Assembly (NCBI GenBank): GCA_037954665.1
Contig: JBBMOL010000296.1
Location: forward strand, 124,001 to 188,000
Origin: Laguncularia racemosa
Taxonomy: Eukaryota > Streptophyta > Magnoliopsida > Myrtales > Combretaceae
Direction: 5' to 3'
Length of the DNA stretch: 64,000 nt
A program made the translations under genes and the position numbers. Every line of letters starts with the position of its first letter. Position 1 is the stretch's first letter. Positions 1-11,799 of this stretch are shown piece by piece. The notes beneath the pieces are model-generated. The model searched no databases. It was given only the letters and a program-made list of their open reading frames with translations, and was not told the origin of the DNA.

Positions 1-600
1 CCTATAAGCTAAGTTAGGAACTAAGTTATTGTTTTCTACTACTTGTCATCCACAAACTGATGGTCAAACTGAGGTAGTAAATCGAACTTTATTTACTTTG
101 TTAAGGGCAATCATTAAAAAGAACATTAAAAGTTGGGAGATTGTTTGTCGCATGTTGAATTTTCCTATAATCGCACAATGCATTCTACTACTAAGTTTAC
201 TCCTTTTGAAATTGTGTATGGTTTTAATCCACTAACTCCTTTGGATTTATCACCTCTGCCTATTACTGAGTATGTTAATCTAGATGGTAAGAAGAAAGCG
301 GAATTTGTTAAACAGATCCATGAGAAGGCAAGGCTAAACATTGAGCGAAGAACAGAGCAGTATGTGAAACAAGCCAACAAGGGTCATCGACAAGCTGTCT
401 TTGAACCTGGAGACTGGGTTTGGGTTCACATGCGCAAAGAACGGTTTCCTATGCAACGTCGATCTAAATTACTTCCTAGAGGTGATGGACCATTTCAAAT
501 TCTTGAGCGCATCAATGATAATGCCTATAAGATAGATTTACCAGGTGAGTATCAAGTAAGTGCTACTTTTAATGTTATTGATCTGAGTCTTTTGATGTAG
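1..600 (+). pseudogene. Chromovirus-like Ty3/gypsy integrase, C-terminal fragment (element B1)
   Basis: This is the 3' end of a pol gene that enters from the left edge. The frame beginning near 29 carries the integrase core end with the CHPQTDGQTEVVNRTL motif, whose Glu is the third catalytic residue of the D,D-35-E triad. Near 137-150 the frame shifts, and the second frame (133-600) continues with HVEFSYNRTMHSTT, then the GDWVWVHMRKERFP and SKLLPRGDGPFQIL blocks and a terminal SATFNVIDLS. These blocks are typical of the C-terminal domain of plant chromoviruses. The frameshift makes it non-functional. Only the last part of integrase is in the window, so clade assignment (CRM/Reina/Galadriel type) rests on these motifs and on similarity to element B2 at 43.8-53.8 kb. 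Confidence 0.85.
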
Positions 601-627
601 GCGACGATTTGAGGACAAATCCTTTTC

Positions 628-640
628 AAGAGGAGGGGAA
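628..640 (+). other. Polypurine tract of element B1
   Basis: A purine run (AAGAGGAGGGGAA) lies 27 bases after the pol stop and abuts the TG that opens the LTR. The same run, in reverse, borders the 3' LTR of the related element B2 at 44,678-44,690. This is the expected primer site for plus-strand DNA synthesis. Confidence 0.75.
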
Positions 641-1397
641 TGATGAGAGCCATGATGGGAGCCAAGCTAGAAGGTGGAATGTGGATCCTCTTGAAGTACC
701 ACCTAGACCGATCACAAGAACTCAAGCGAAACGATTCAAGGAAGCACTGAACAGGCTGATAAAGGATATCTAAGAAGCCGAAAAAGAGTGGAGCAACCAT
801 GAGAATGACCTTACAATTGTTCAAATCATTCAAGGAGAACAAAGCATAGGAGATCAAAGCTGCCAACCTTGACAACACTGGCTTAAACGCTACCGGCCTT
901 GAACCAGCGTTGCCATTAGCACGCGACAGAGGGACTACGCCGCCGTCCTACATACCCAGCGTACATCCTATGCCGACTACTACGCCGCCTCCTATGTCGC
1001 CGGCTTTCATTGCTTGTTTGTTATTTTTCCGCGACTTTATTATGTTATGTCGTTTTGGGCTTTTGTTATTACGAGTTGTAAACCCTAATATAAGCTGCTA
1101 GGGTTGGAAAACAGAACATAGAACACGCATACAACATTAAATAACATATTTTGAGAGAATTCCTCTTTCGATTCTCTAAAGAACTTCTCTTGAACTTATC
1201 GGATTTCTTCCGTGGCATTCAACCCGACTTATCAATCGGTCTGTCATCCCGATTGTGGTGTCAACATAATATACCAAGGTTCTTGCCTCACCTATAGGCA
1301 ACGGGTCGCGGTTCCACTTGATTGTTTGGCATCTTGGGTTGCAATTCCGAAACGTATTGGTATTGGGTTTCGTCACACGTGGGCGTGGTTCGTATCA
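641..1397 (+). repeat. 3' LTR of element B1 (family B)
   Basis: The LTR opens TGATGAGAGCC right after the purine tract and ends GGTTCGTATCA. Both ends match the LTRs of minus-strand element B2 (43,824-44,677 and 48,311-53,841). At 757 bp it is about 100 bp shorter than the 854-bp LTR of B2, mainly because the middle (about 900-1,010) is different and lacks the CACGG/CCGTG palindromes seen there. The first 130 bp still read as a degenerate continuation of the pol C-terminal tail. The 5' LTR is outside the window, so the target duplication cannot be tested. Confidence 0.8.
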
Positions 1398-1672
1398 ATT
1401 AGGTCTCTATTAGGTGTCTCTTGCCCTCGATTGTTGGGGATGTGGAATCTAATCCCCTAAAGCCAACTTCATCCCCAATGTACCCTTAAACTGCGCTAGG
1501 AACAAGGGATCACTTTACCTTTTTATCACCCCCTTGGTTTGATGATCTCAACCGATTTAAGCTTTCACGAATCACCTTCAATGACAATAGCTCATCTGAA
1601 TTAAGCAGGGACTTGGGGTTTGCATTTTAGTTCGAATTTAATTCATTGTTCTTCATCATCATGTTCCTTTAG

Positions 1673-1858
1673 GTCAGAGATGACTTCACATGCTTCAGTA
1701 ACCTTATCATTCCTACAAAGACACCTCACAAGGCAGCATATGGAGCCATCTCCAGCTTCTTACCATTTGATTTCGTCAACTGGCAGTGCTACCTAATAGA
1801 CCCGGGAAGCATAAGGAAAATCTCGAGAGAGTTGTCATCTCAAGCGGTTGCAGCCTGA
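1673..1858 (+). CDS. Possible last exon of an unrecognised host gene
   Basis: A pyrimidine-rich acceptor (TTCCTTTAG) is followed by 61 open codons and TGA. The peptide has ordinary coding composition and contains LIIPTKTPHKAAYG, SSFLPFDFVNWQCYL and IDPGSIRKISREL, unlike the AT-rich noise around it. It shows none of the retroelement motifs found elsewhere in the window. I do not recognise the family. Upstream exons would have to lie left of the B1 LTR or be lost, since 1,398-1,672 contains no obvious partner exon. It may be a gene fragment left by insertion of B1 rather than a live gene. Confidence 0.35.
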   Translation, partial: VRDDFTCFSNLIIPTKTPHKAAYGAISSFLPFDFVNWQCYLIDPGSIRKISRELSSQAVAA

Positions 1859-3342
1859 GAGTCGTTAACTCTGGTGGCGAAGGTGACGACTAGCGAGAGT
1901 TTTCTAGTCGATTGAGCTCATTTGATATGCTTCGAGCGTTTTACTATGCTTGTGACAACGAAGAAAATGGAGAGGGGGAAGGCAGAGTGGGACTTACATG
2001 CGAAGTTAAAGTGGGAGTGGGAAGAGAGAGTGATGGAGAGAGTGAATGAGGGAGAGAAGGTGAAGGATAGAGGACAAGGCTCCACTGGCTTCAAGGAGGG
2101 ATGATACGAAAACAAGTGGAAGGAAGAAGGAAGGAATGGAGAAGAAGGGAAGAAAGAGTAAGGTTGTGTCTGGGCAATGAGGAGGGACGGTGCCACTAAA
2201 AGAAGAAGAAGAAGAAGAAAAAGAAAAAGAAAAGGAAGAAAGAAGAAGTAGGGGACAAGGGCAATGGTGACGGACAACATGACCAAGCGTGGCTGATGGG
2301 ATGGTGGCTATTGTGCGCCGGCTACCCTTGACGTAGACAATAGAGGGGAGAAGACAAAATAACAAAGTAGCCGATTTAATTTCTTTTTTTTTTTTTGGTC
2401 GTTACAAAAGATACTAGTATCTAGACTAGATCTTAGGAAGTGCTTTTTAAGACAATAATGCCCTAAAGTGCAAGCCATGAATGGAAATTTTGTGAGGGTC
2501 CTAGTTCTTTTTTAATTGAATTGGAATGGAGGTTGCAAACATGCCCATTTCCTAAGCTCCATCTTAATCTTGGGAGCATTTTGACATCCTTCTTTACTTT
2601 CCTTACTATATTACCTTTAAAGTGATCAATTATCAAAATGCATAATTGAATAGATGTCTTTTAAGTCTAATTATGAAGTTAAAAGGTTTCAAAGTAACTT
2701 TTGCTAAATTCAAACTTAGTCGAAATTAATTTGTTTAAGTGAGATTTTGACAAAAGTAAAGTGTGAAAGTGCCTATCATAGCCCTTATTCTTCATGCCAT
2801 AGAACTTCAAGAGTTTATCATTTCCTTTTTCCTAAGTAATTGACACTTATTGGAAGGACATTTCACAATCTAAAGTCAATTCAAATGTCTTCTGAATATA
2901 TTTTAGGTCAAAAGGTTCCTAAATTCAATTCAAATAAAGATTAGTTTATATGACTTTTTAGATTGACTATAAGTTATCTTTTTGAAGACTAAGTATAAAC
3001 AACATATATATTCCTTTCTAAACTACCCAATTTCCAATTATCACTCTAATCTTAGCCAAAATTTGCAACGACAACATACACACTACTAATCAATAAACAA
3101 GGTTCAAATAATAATCATAGTCTTCTACTAAATAATGAAAAAGAAAACCCCACATAAATAATCCTAGGTAAAAGGATAAAATAGTAGATAAATAAAACAA
3201 TAGAACAATCAAGCTCAACAAAATATATGTAGTGTCACTTCAATAGCACATATAAATCGTTCAAAGGGATTGCATAACCAATTTGTGACTAGTGACATTT
3301 GTTACCCAATTCAACAATCTAGCTAGCCGATTCAACTGGGAT
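1859..3342. other. Gene-free spacer with purine-rich microsatellite
   Basis: No convincing gene is seen. Positions 1,960-2,250 are purine-rich on the plus strand, with an (AGA)n run at about 2,200-2,220 followed by A/G-only sequence, and a T-run lies at about 2,383-2,396. The open frames here on both strands are products of this biased composition. The rest is AT-rich sequence without recognisable repeats. Confidence 0.6.
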
Positions 3343-3347
3343 AAGTG

Positions 3348-4382
3348 TGATGTGCTCAAAACCAAGGTCTAAGCACATGCAAATGATTCCAAGAAACAAA
3401 CCCCAACTCATACACAAAACTGGTCCAATTAGACTAGAAATTGCGTAAACCCTATTGGAATTTTGGTGAAATCCAAAGGTCCAATGATGCAATCACAATC
3501 CAATAATGATAAACTTCACTAAATAACAATAAAATCAAGTGAATTCCACGTGAAATGTATGAGGAAGAAAAGAACCAAAACCGTGAGTTATCCTCTTCCA
3601 ACAAGCACAATTCATGCCACCAATGAGATGATAATATTAAGTACTAAAGTAATCAATCTTAAACAATATAATTGATCACAAATGCAATAAAAAATCTGAC
3701 CAAGAACTATCTCAATTCACCCCTAGATATTACATACTAGAGAAGAAAAGAATTCACAACAAAATGAAATTGATATTACTCACAATTCCAAAGTGTTGCA
3801 CTCACCACAATCTCAACTCTTGGGATTGAAATTGATAAGAGTCTAATGACAATTAGGAGAACCCTAATCCTCACGCAAAGCATGTCTCAATTCTGCAAAT
3901 TTTGGCCTCCTCAAACCCTACTATAAAGAAGTATTTATACTTGCTCCCTTTAGGGTTAGAAAATGCACAAAATTACAACTATGCCACTTTTAAGGTGGCC
4001 GGTCCTAAATGACAATTACAATAAAAAATGAAAGTGTCCCAAAAGAAAATACAACATAAAATAGTCCAAATAACAATTACAAAATAAAAGAAAATAGTCT
4101 TCATCATGCGAGCTCTTCCATAGGATTCATCGGCCCAACTCATCACCGGTTCAAGTCGGTCAATGGATAACCCATAAGCTGAGTCTGAGTGAGTTTGTCC
4201 ATCGTCCTATAAAATATGATATGTGTGCCTATTGGAATATATAATACATGAATAAGATAAAAGAGGTTAGTAAACGAATAATTCCAGGGACGATTTGCTC
4301 AAAATGGGTCATCATCACCAAGATTCGAAATCCTTTAGTTCTTGCCCTAATGATATGCCTTGTCAGATTTTGATTCCTATCA
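3348..4382 (-). mobile_element. Solo LTR, family A (copy A0)
   Basis: On the minus strand it reads TGATAGGAATCAAAATC... to ...GAGCACATCA, the ends shared by all family A LTRs in the window. It is 1,035 bp long. The 5-bp direct repeat AAGTG flanks it exactly (3,343-3,347 and 4,383-4,387), so it is one insertion reduced to a single LTR by LTR-LTR recombination. Inside, the family core is visible: the GGCCGGCCACC / AAAAGTGGC block and a TATA box set in a short inverted repeat (TATTTATA near 3,930 on the plus strand). There is no coding sequence and no adjacent primer-binding site. Confidence 0.9.
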
Positions 4383-4387
4383 AAGTG

Positions 4388-6479
4388 TTTCTCCCAATTC
4401 TTACATCCTTGTCTAACCCAATCAATGGCATATATAATGCATCAAAATGGTCCTAAATCTATGTTGCTTTGTTCACTATTGTTGTTCTATTATGCTTGGT
4501 TTGTTAAGGCCTATTCGACCTCACATAGCTTTCACTTATACCCCATGGTATAGGTTTATACTTGAGACCTTGATTCCTATCATTATCCTCAAAAAGGTAA
4601 AGATTCTCCCTCAAAGCTAACTTTTTCCTTGATTTTTTTTTTTTTTTTGGAAATTGAATATTTTTTCTTAGTTTGCCAAACTACTGATGAATATTCTTTT
4701 CCTTCTTTTATTTCCATAGTGCGTTTTAATCACATTTGAATTCTTCCTTAGTCATTGGTAACAACACAGTCCTTTACCATTCCTTGTAGAAAGTACACGT
4801 GTTCTTGAACCCACTATAGATGGCTCTCCTATCAAATTACCAAGACCTTCCTAGAAGCAAATGGAATGCATCTATATTTGGTCCTAACTAAGCAATCAAG
4901 AAGAGGGATTTAATAGATTGCTCTAAATTTTTTTTAACTTTTTTGAATGATAAAAAAGAAAAACCTTTTGATTACTTAATTCAATTAATTGCGTAATACA
5001 AGTAAAAAAGTAGTAATAATAAATTAAATATGTGAAAACAAATAGAAAAGGGTCTAAGATGATCAAGAAAAAATTTATGGTGGTTTCATCTTATACATCA
5101 ATCTACTCTTTTAACTACATACTAAATCCAATTGTTTACATCAACCATTCCACTATATTTAATCAATTGAAACGAGAGTTACAAGGTTTTGCCAACAATG
5201 CTTCAATCATTCACTGCTATGCTTATGTAGCTTCTACTTAAACGCTAATTATAGGACTATAGTGACCTTTCACTCTTAAAACAAATCAATATAGTTCAAG
5301 GAAATTAAGGAAAATACAAAGTAATATCCTCTCTAAATTTTTCTTAGTAAATATATAACAAATGAAATATAATCACCAAATTTGCATGAGCAAAATTAAA
5401 TGCTTTGGTATAATTTTTTTCTTTAGTAAGTATGAGATAACCTAATCCTATAAGGTGAATCAGTTAATTAAAAAAATGGAAAATTTAAATGTATTGCCAA
5501 GCACATGAAACACGGGAATTGGTCGTATGATGATTGAATTGATGATTGAGTCGTCATTGGTTGTTGTAAGTACTCACTCATTGGTGATTAAGTCATTGTT
5601 GCGAAGCACTATATCATGCAATACATTATATGCTAGATTGTTTCAACTTTGGTTAGCTAATTCGAATCACACTAATAATATACTTGGCATTAAGAATTAG
5701 ATGGCCATGCATTGCATAACTCACATCTTTAGATGCTTATCAGCACAATGTAGAAACACTATGAATGATGAGAACGTATCAACATTACTATTATGTTTTT
5801 CCTGTACTCCGCCAACTACTTGGTATCGGGGAATAGAGCTTTTTATGGGGTCATTGTTGGGAGAGTTGCACTTTTAGGGCATGGGTTACTTTGGTCCAAT
5901 ATAGCGTAAAGTGCCCACTTTACATTGCAAAGATTCAAGGGCGTAAGTCAGGTACCAAAGATACTTTTCTAAGAGAACACTCTATTTTTTACTAGCTAGA
6001 GCTAATGAGTAAGCAATACTCCCTAACCCTAGCTAAGGAGGGGTATTTTCCATGGCTTTATATTAGGAACTGAATTACCTGTAAATGAATATTGCACTTG
6101 TATGTTTGATTTAAGCATAACAGGTTAATGTTTGGCAATTTATTTGCCTTATTTGTGGGTAGTGTTAAGAAGGAAAACTTTAATGAGCCATGATTTTTCG
6201 TCACTGCCTAACAACTTTTCTTGTTTAGATTATTACAAAAGTTTTGAAATGGGCTAAAATATGTGCAGAGAACAATTCTCTTATTTAAATTATTCCAAGA
6301 TAGATTAATACAAGCTTTTAAAATTGTTAGACTCTACTTAAATGCTGGGATGCTCAGGATTTGTGTAATTATGAAGGAAATTTTTTGAGCTTGCTTTTTT
6401 AAAATGATAAAGTGTGTTCCATATTGTTATTATTTGGAAGGGTATTTTGATTCTTAAGTTTTTTATAAGCCTTGGTATT
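4388..6479. other. AT-rich spacer, no gene seen
   Basis: The stretch holds homopolymer runs (T-run at about 4,637-4,650) and short chance frames only. I see no LTR ends, no primer-binding site and no protein motif. Confidence 0.55.
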
Positions 6480-6965
6480 TTGAAATAATTATTACGCTTC
6501 TTATTCTTCAAATTTAAACATTACGAATGGATAGGATTAATTAGGTCAATTGGTTGTGTCGTAACCTACAACATAACATGAAGTGTTTTCGTTTTTCTTC
6601 CACCCATCAATCTATTGAAATTATTGAACTAATAACCTTGATTAAGGGTCTTAAATTTTGCAAGAAATATAATTTTAAACAGATTGAGATTAAAATAGAC
6701 TCTTATAACAACTTAATTGTTCTCTACCTCAATGGTTAGGAGGATAGACTCTTATAACAACTTAATTGTTCTCTACCTCAATGGTTAGGAGGGATATATG
6801 GAATGATATATCATGGGAAAGAGTTCTTCAGGTAATATTGGGTAAGGTGGGTCATATTTAGAGAGAACAAAATGGTGCCGCAAATTGGCTAGCCAAAAAT
6901 GTAAGGGATGAATAAAGTACTTTCTTTTACGCTCAGACAACTACCTTAGACAAAGATCTATAGAG
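6480..6965 (+). pseudogene. RNase H-like (RVT_3-type) domain pseudogene
   Basis: The frame at 6,554-6,739 contains IEIIELITLIKGLKFCKKYN and FKQIEIKIDS, which resemble the helix and the 'E-D' strand of the reverse-transcriptase-like RNase H domain common in plant LINE-derived genes. Further on, REQNGAANWLAKN (about 6,865-6,900) matches the usual domain end (R-x-x-N-x-A-A-D-x-L-A), with stops in between. A 49-bp tandem duplication interrupts the domain. It is most likely a decayed LINE fragment or a dead member of the plant family. The assignment rests on short motifs only. Confidence 0.45.
6695..6792 (+). repeat. 49-bp perfect tandem duplication
   Basis: The block starting ATAGACTCTTATAACAAC at 6,695 is repeated at once from 6,744, ending AATGGTTAGGAGG / AATGGTTAGGAGGG. 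The two units look identical by eye, so the duplication is young relative to the decayed RNase H-like domain it sits in. Confidence 0.85.
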
Positions 6966-7535
6966 TATTATTTGGCAGGACAAAACAAATTTTGTGAACT
7001 TCCATCAAATATCCAGTTGATTGGCCTTCTTATTTGTAATTTTATTGTATATTCAGTTTAGTTTTGAAAGGTTATTATATACCTGACATTTGTTATGCCT
7101 TGCAGCATTTCGTTGTGAATAATCCTTCCTTGCTATCTTATGGCAGGTTCCGGGTATCTTGATTTTATGGTTTTATTCTAATAGTACTCCCCATTCATGG
7201 ATTTTTTAGGACTGTAGCTATACTTTTCTACTCATTTTTATTAGGTCAATGCCTCCTCTTTCTCGTAATTTTCCATTCTATTAATAAACTTAAAGACTAG
7301 CATCCCTTTCCATGCGCAGGATTTGCTATCAAGGGAATGGGGGAAAAAACAATAAAGGAACTTAAAACATACAAAATGGTTATAATGAGTTGAGCATATT
7401 TGAATCATTGTAACTATAGGCATGCTATGAATAGGTCACAATTGAAGCGTAGCATTCCATTTTAAAAGAACTCTCTACAATTCCAGTGACTTAAAAGCTA
7501 GACGTCCCATAAATTAGTCCTAATTTCCCTGCTTT

Positions 7536-7566
<31 letters not shown>

Positions 7567-9593
7567 TTCCTTTATGTGGAAATCTGAAAAAAGTTCTCCC
7601 ATAAATCTACAGCAATCATCGTCTCAAATTATGTTGCTATGGCAGCTTCCTCCAAAGTTGCCATAAAACGTGCCGTGTCTTTTGAGCACTTTCCCATCTT
7701 TAAGAAACACTCTGGAAAAGGACGCAACTTTCTTTGCATGATCCCACTTACAAGGTGACAGCAGATAATAGCTGTTTGGAACTTTTTCTATTTAACCAAA
7801 CCTTTTCTTGAAAAGGAAAAAGGCTCGCATATTTTCCTGTTTAAATTACTATCTTTCCATCCACCTCGCGCTTTATCTGCTCCGGTGCAGTAAAAAATGA
7901 TCATATAATTCGCAGAACCATTCAACTCTAAATAAGTTAAACCTCGATAATAAAACCAACACCAGGGATCAAATACATGACACTGGAAATAGAGATGATC
8001 GCATCAAGGTCCTAAAGAATATTGATCAAAGGGCAGATGTATCCCAACTCTCAAAATGTGATTTTGCCTTCCCGGAGCTTCCAAAAAAGTGTCTTATCTC
8101 CTCCAGTTGCACTGAAAGCTCCCATATAGTGCAAGAGGCTCACATAATAATGATGGCTAAGCATAGTTTACCAGTAGCTTGGTGAAACAAATGCAATTGT
8201 TTTGGAAGATTTGGCAAGGAAAAATCACCTATCTTGGAATTTGGAATGCATCTGCACTTGATCAATAGTTCTGAAGGTGTAATTGCAATTGCAATCTGTC
8301 CTTAAAACTATCCCAAGGATCAAACAAGATGCAAGATTCTAGGCAAAGATTAGACTAACAGAGCAGACATAAAGATAGAAGCAAAATGCAAACAATCCAG
8401 TCAAAGCCTCCAGCAGTTGGATTTATCGTAGCAGCTTAAAGATAAGCAGACCCAAATCACAGACAATTGCTACAGGGTAAACCACTCTCAGTCATCAGGT
8501 GTAGAGAATGAGCCTACACCAATTGTAGAAAACTTCCAACTTCAGTATAAACATACTATTGGCATAAAAATACAGATGAGGATGCAGATTGCGGGCCTGT
8601 GACTTCCCCATTGAAGTAAGATGGTGTATGCATCTAACTATTAAAGAACAAAATACAAAAATCAGAAACAGAGACATTTCAAAGACAAGAAAATTGATAT
8701 ATAAGGGAAGAAAAGGTGTCATTGGCATGTATGAAGAATGCAGGATCTCCATGTGAGTGGTTCACATCCTCCGTCTATGAATCTAAACAACAGTAAGACA
8801 AGCTTTAGGCAAAAAGAGAGAGAAACCACATAGCCCAGGCAGTCAGTCATGATGAAACAGCCATTATCGTATAATGGTTACATTCAAACTCTTTGATTAG
8901 CAGAAATAATATATATATATATAGATTCAATTCTTCTGATATTGGTACATTTGTTTTACTGATTTGATTCACTCTACCTCTTCAGAACATCTCATAGCTC
9001 AAGCAATCAACAGGGGATGCTATTATTGGGCAGTTCAACATCATAATTATCATGCAAATGTGCCAAGTAAAACAGAATGAAAACAGCATCCACCAATTCA
9101 AAATAATAAAATCCAATGCGAACGGTTTTTTAGATGCTATTATTAAAGACTCCTAAGAACTGATTTAGATACACAACTTGGCAAGCTACATCAGTATGAA
9201 AACAAAGGAAAGATCTATACAGTAAGCTCTATATGTAATCAACAGAAAATGCTACCAAAACGCAAAAGGCAACTCTGCTAATAATCACCAAGCTATAATG
9301 GCTGCCCTGCAAATGCTAGCCCAATTCAGCACCTATGCATTGTTATTAGATTTGATCTCTTGATCTGTTTTCAAGAACCAAGATGATGCATCCAGGAATC
9401 TTTTTGGAAAAAATTCTCCCTCGTCCAAACTCTTCAAAGGCTCTGATGTTTCAGGTAAATAATTAAACTGAAAAGAACCTTTGAAACCCAAGCTTCCCAT
9501 GGGTCCTAACAATTACTCAAGCTAGAAATAACCCTCTTTTGGCTATCTCTATTGTGCAGTTTATCATGGTCCCTTGGTATAAAAATCCAGTGA
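6966..9593. other. Spacer downstream of the DUF641 gene
   Basis: No gene is supported. It contains an (AT)n microsatellite at about 7,546-7,567 and another at 8,909-8,923. The 3' untranslated region of the minus-strand DUF641 gene must lie in the part next to 9,593, but I cannot place its poly(A) site. Confidence 0.5.
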
Positions 9594-11177
9594 CTATCTC
9601 TCACATTTGAATCCAGACAGATATACCTTGGACTGAACTATTGTTTTTCCAATCCTAAATCCTGGAACCACAGTGAATGCCACTCTTGGCCTAACTTTAC
9701 AAGGCATAGCACATTTCTTGGTGACGTCTTCCATATATACAATCGAGTAATCTATGCCCCTCTCCACTTGAAATATTTGAACAAAAGGATCAAATGAAAT
9801 GGCTAACCTTTGCAGTGTCCATATACAACTTGCCATCTCAACAAAAGACTCATAGAATGCAGTCAAGGACCTCCATGAATTCAATACAGCCTCATTCCTA
9901 TCCAAATTACTGAAGATTGAAGATTCAATGGATGGGTGGATAAGCTCCTGATACTTCTTTTCACAAAACTTCGCGAATGCACACTCTTGGTCTATGCTTA
10001 ATACCTCCATAGGATTGCTTGATATATGCTCAAGTAATTGCTTCATTGAGCTTGTACTCTGACCAAAACTCGAGACATGTCCATTGCCATTACACTCAAC
10101 TCCAACATCATCCAGGCAGAAACTTTCAGAATCAAAACCTCGGAACATTCCCAAGCAAACATAAGACAGAAGAGCATAGTGGCTATGCCCTTTCTTTGCA
10201 TAAGAAACATCACTGTACACTGAACTTGCAGCCATATCCAAATCCCATCCAGCCTTCTTCATCAAATTAATCAAAACCTTAGTAAACCTATGCGTTGCTC
10301 CACAAGTGTCGCGTAATACAGAATCAAACACCCCAACAGAGAGCAAAACATCACAACATGTACTTAATCTATCAGATAACCTCTTCGACAACTGCAAATT
10401 ACTCTTCTGAATACCAACCAACCTCTTCTTCAAACTACGAACTTCATTATCCTTCTGATCAATCTCAGCCTGCAATCGGTCCGAAATGGTACCTAATATC
10501 CTAAGCTTGCTCTGATTTTCCACAACTTGAGCTTCTAAACACGAACCAACCGACAAATCAGCAACAACCTCAGGCCGCCTACGCAGTTCTCCATAAAATT
10601 TCTTAATATCAGAGAGTCTTTGAAGATGTGAAACCAAAGCCTTATCAGCAACCTTAATACTATCTTCATCAAATGGAACATGGGCAGTTTGCAATTGCAA
10701 GTAAGATGCTTCAAAAGATGAAATTGTAGCAAAGATCGACGAAATCAAATTCTCGGTAATCTCCTTATTCATAACCCTAACTTGGGTCTCACTCAAAGTC
10801 TTACCTTTGGAATGATTCTGCTCCAATTTCCTAAAATGGTTATCGAAACTACTCTTTGTTTCATTGGATTCACCAACAGATTGTGGGTGTTGCAATGAAA
10901 AATCGTTGGGTTGTTGAAATTCTCTCACCTGGGTGTCGATTAACTGGGGTTGTTGCGGTTCGGTCCTTGAGTGGTCTGGTTTGATGACCACAACTCTTTG
11001 GCCTGTAATGACTTCTTCAGCTGAGTCAAGGAGAGTGAACTCGTCCGTGTCATCTGGATCGTTTTCATCTGCAAAGAATTCGAAAGTTTTGGCCTTGAAC
11101 GCAAGCGCGAACTTCTGGAACATTTCAGAGATTTGTGGGGGCTTTGGGTTTGTTGAACCCAAATTTATCTCAGACAT
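9594..11177 (-). CDS. DUF641 family protein (GIL1/IRKI-like)
   Basis: An uninterrupted 527-residue frame runs from an ATG to TAG with no intron in the coding part, as is usual for this plant-specific family. The N-terminus (ISEMFQKFALAFKAKTFEFF) is followed by an acidic, Gln-rich stretch to about residue 110. The DUF641 core is at about 130-210 (KEITENLISSIFATISSFEA, SYLQLQTAHVPFDEDSIKVA). A predicted coiled coil follows at about 215-275 with regular Leu/Ile spacing. The conserved C-terminus has SHYALLSYVCLGMFRGF at about 330 and ends VAFTVVPGFRIGKTIVQSKV-YLSG. Family members such as Arabidopsis GIL1 and IRK-interacting protein act in light/gravity growth responses or with receptor kinases. 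Which subgroup this copy belongs to is inference. No frame damage is seen, so it is probably functional. Confidence 0.93.
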   Translation of the reverse strand: MSEINLGSTNPKPPQISEMFQKFALAFKAKTFEFFADENDPDDTDEFTLLDSAEEVITGQRVVVIKPDHSRTEPQQPQLIDTQVREFQQPNDFSLQHPQSVGESNETKSSFDNHFRKLEQNHSKGKTLSETQVRVMNKEITENLISSIFATISSFEASYLQLQTAHVPFDEDSIKVADKALVSHLQRLSDIKKFYGELRRRPEVVADLSVGSCLEAQVVENQSKLRILGTISDRLQAEIDQKDNEVRSLKKRLVGIQKSNLQLSKRLSDRLSTCCDVLLSVGVFDSVLRDTCGATHRFTKVLINLMKKAGWDLDMAASSVYSDVSYAKKGHSHYALLSYVCLGMFRGFDSESFCLDDVGVECNGNGHVSSFGQSTSSMKQLLEHISSNPMEVLSIDQECAFAKFCEKKYQELIHPSIESSIFSNLDRNEAVLNSWRSLTAFYESFVEMASCIWTLQRLAISFDPFVQIFQVERGIDYSIVYMEDVTKKCAMPCKVRPRVAFTVVPGFRIGKTIVQSKVYLSGFKCER

Positions 11178-11400
11178 TTTTTCACTGATTGTTTTGGAGA
11201 TAAATTTCGATTCTGAGCACGTAATAACAGATCAATAACAGAACATGTTTGTTTGTAAATGGACGAATACACACACACACAACAGTGGGGTTACCGATGG
11301 CAGTGATGTTGGAAGAGGTGCTTTGGATGTCTTGGAAGGAAGGCAATGAATGGGGTTTGACGCTTTTTTTTTTTTTTTTTTTTGGTTCGCTTTTTGTGAA
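11178..11400 (-). promoter_or_regulatory. 5' leader and proximal promoter of the DUF641 gene
   Basis: Upstream of the ATG lie an (AC)n run at about 11,268-11,282 and a pure T-run on the plus strand at about 11,366-11,383. A GT-containing donor-like site (CATCGGTAACC on the minus strand, near 11,293-11,303) could mark a 5' leader intron. I cannot identify a TATA box with confidence. Confidence 0.35.
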
Positions 11401-11799
11401 TTTTTCTTTACGGTAGTGAGAATTGTTTATTCGTTAATTGGGTTGGTTTCGATTTAAAGGTAACAAGAGAGGTGGCTGAGAAGGTGAGGTGATTTCCAAG
11501 TTACGTAACGCAATGAGTGCAATTATTACATAATATCACGTGGCTAGTGAGTGTGACAAACACAGCTGTATTTGGAAGTATTAAAATACATATTCAAGAA
11601 GTTGGTAAGTGGAAGTTTGACTTATAATCTTAGTCCTAAGGTTAGTAAAGAGCACAATAATCTCACTTCCCAATCGTCCTAGAGAAACCGTTATTGGTAT
11701 ATCTAATTCTTACAGCACATAATTATCATCTGACTATTGTACATAAACACTTTATATATATCACTTTTCTAATGAAATGCAATATTATTTACCAATAGA

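Noticed and set aside
1918..2365. Two minus-strand frames encoding Ser/Phe/Leu/Pro-rich peptides
   Set aside because: They are opposite a purine-rich low-complexity tract. The composition explains the lack of stops.
5032..5241. 69-codon frame starting MKTNRKGSKMIKKKF
   Set aside because: AT-rich chance frame without any motif or codon bias, in a gene-free spacer.
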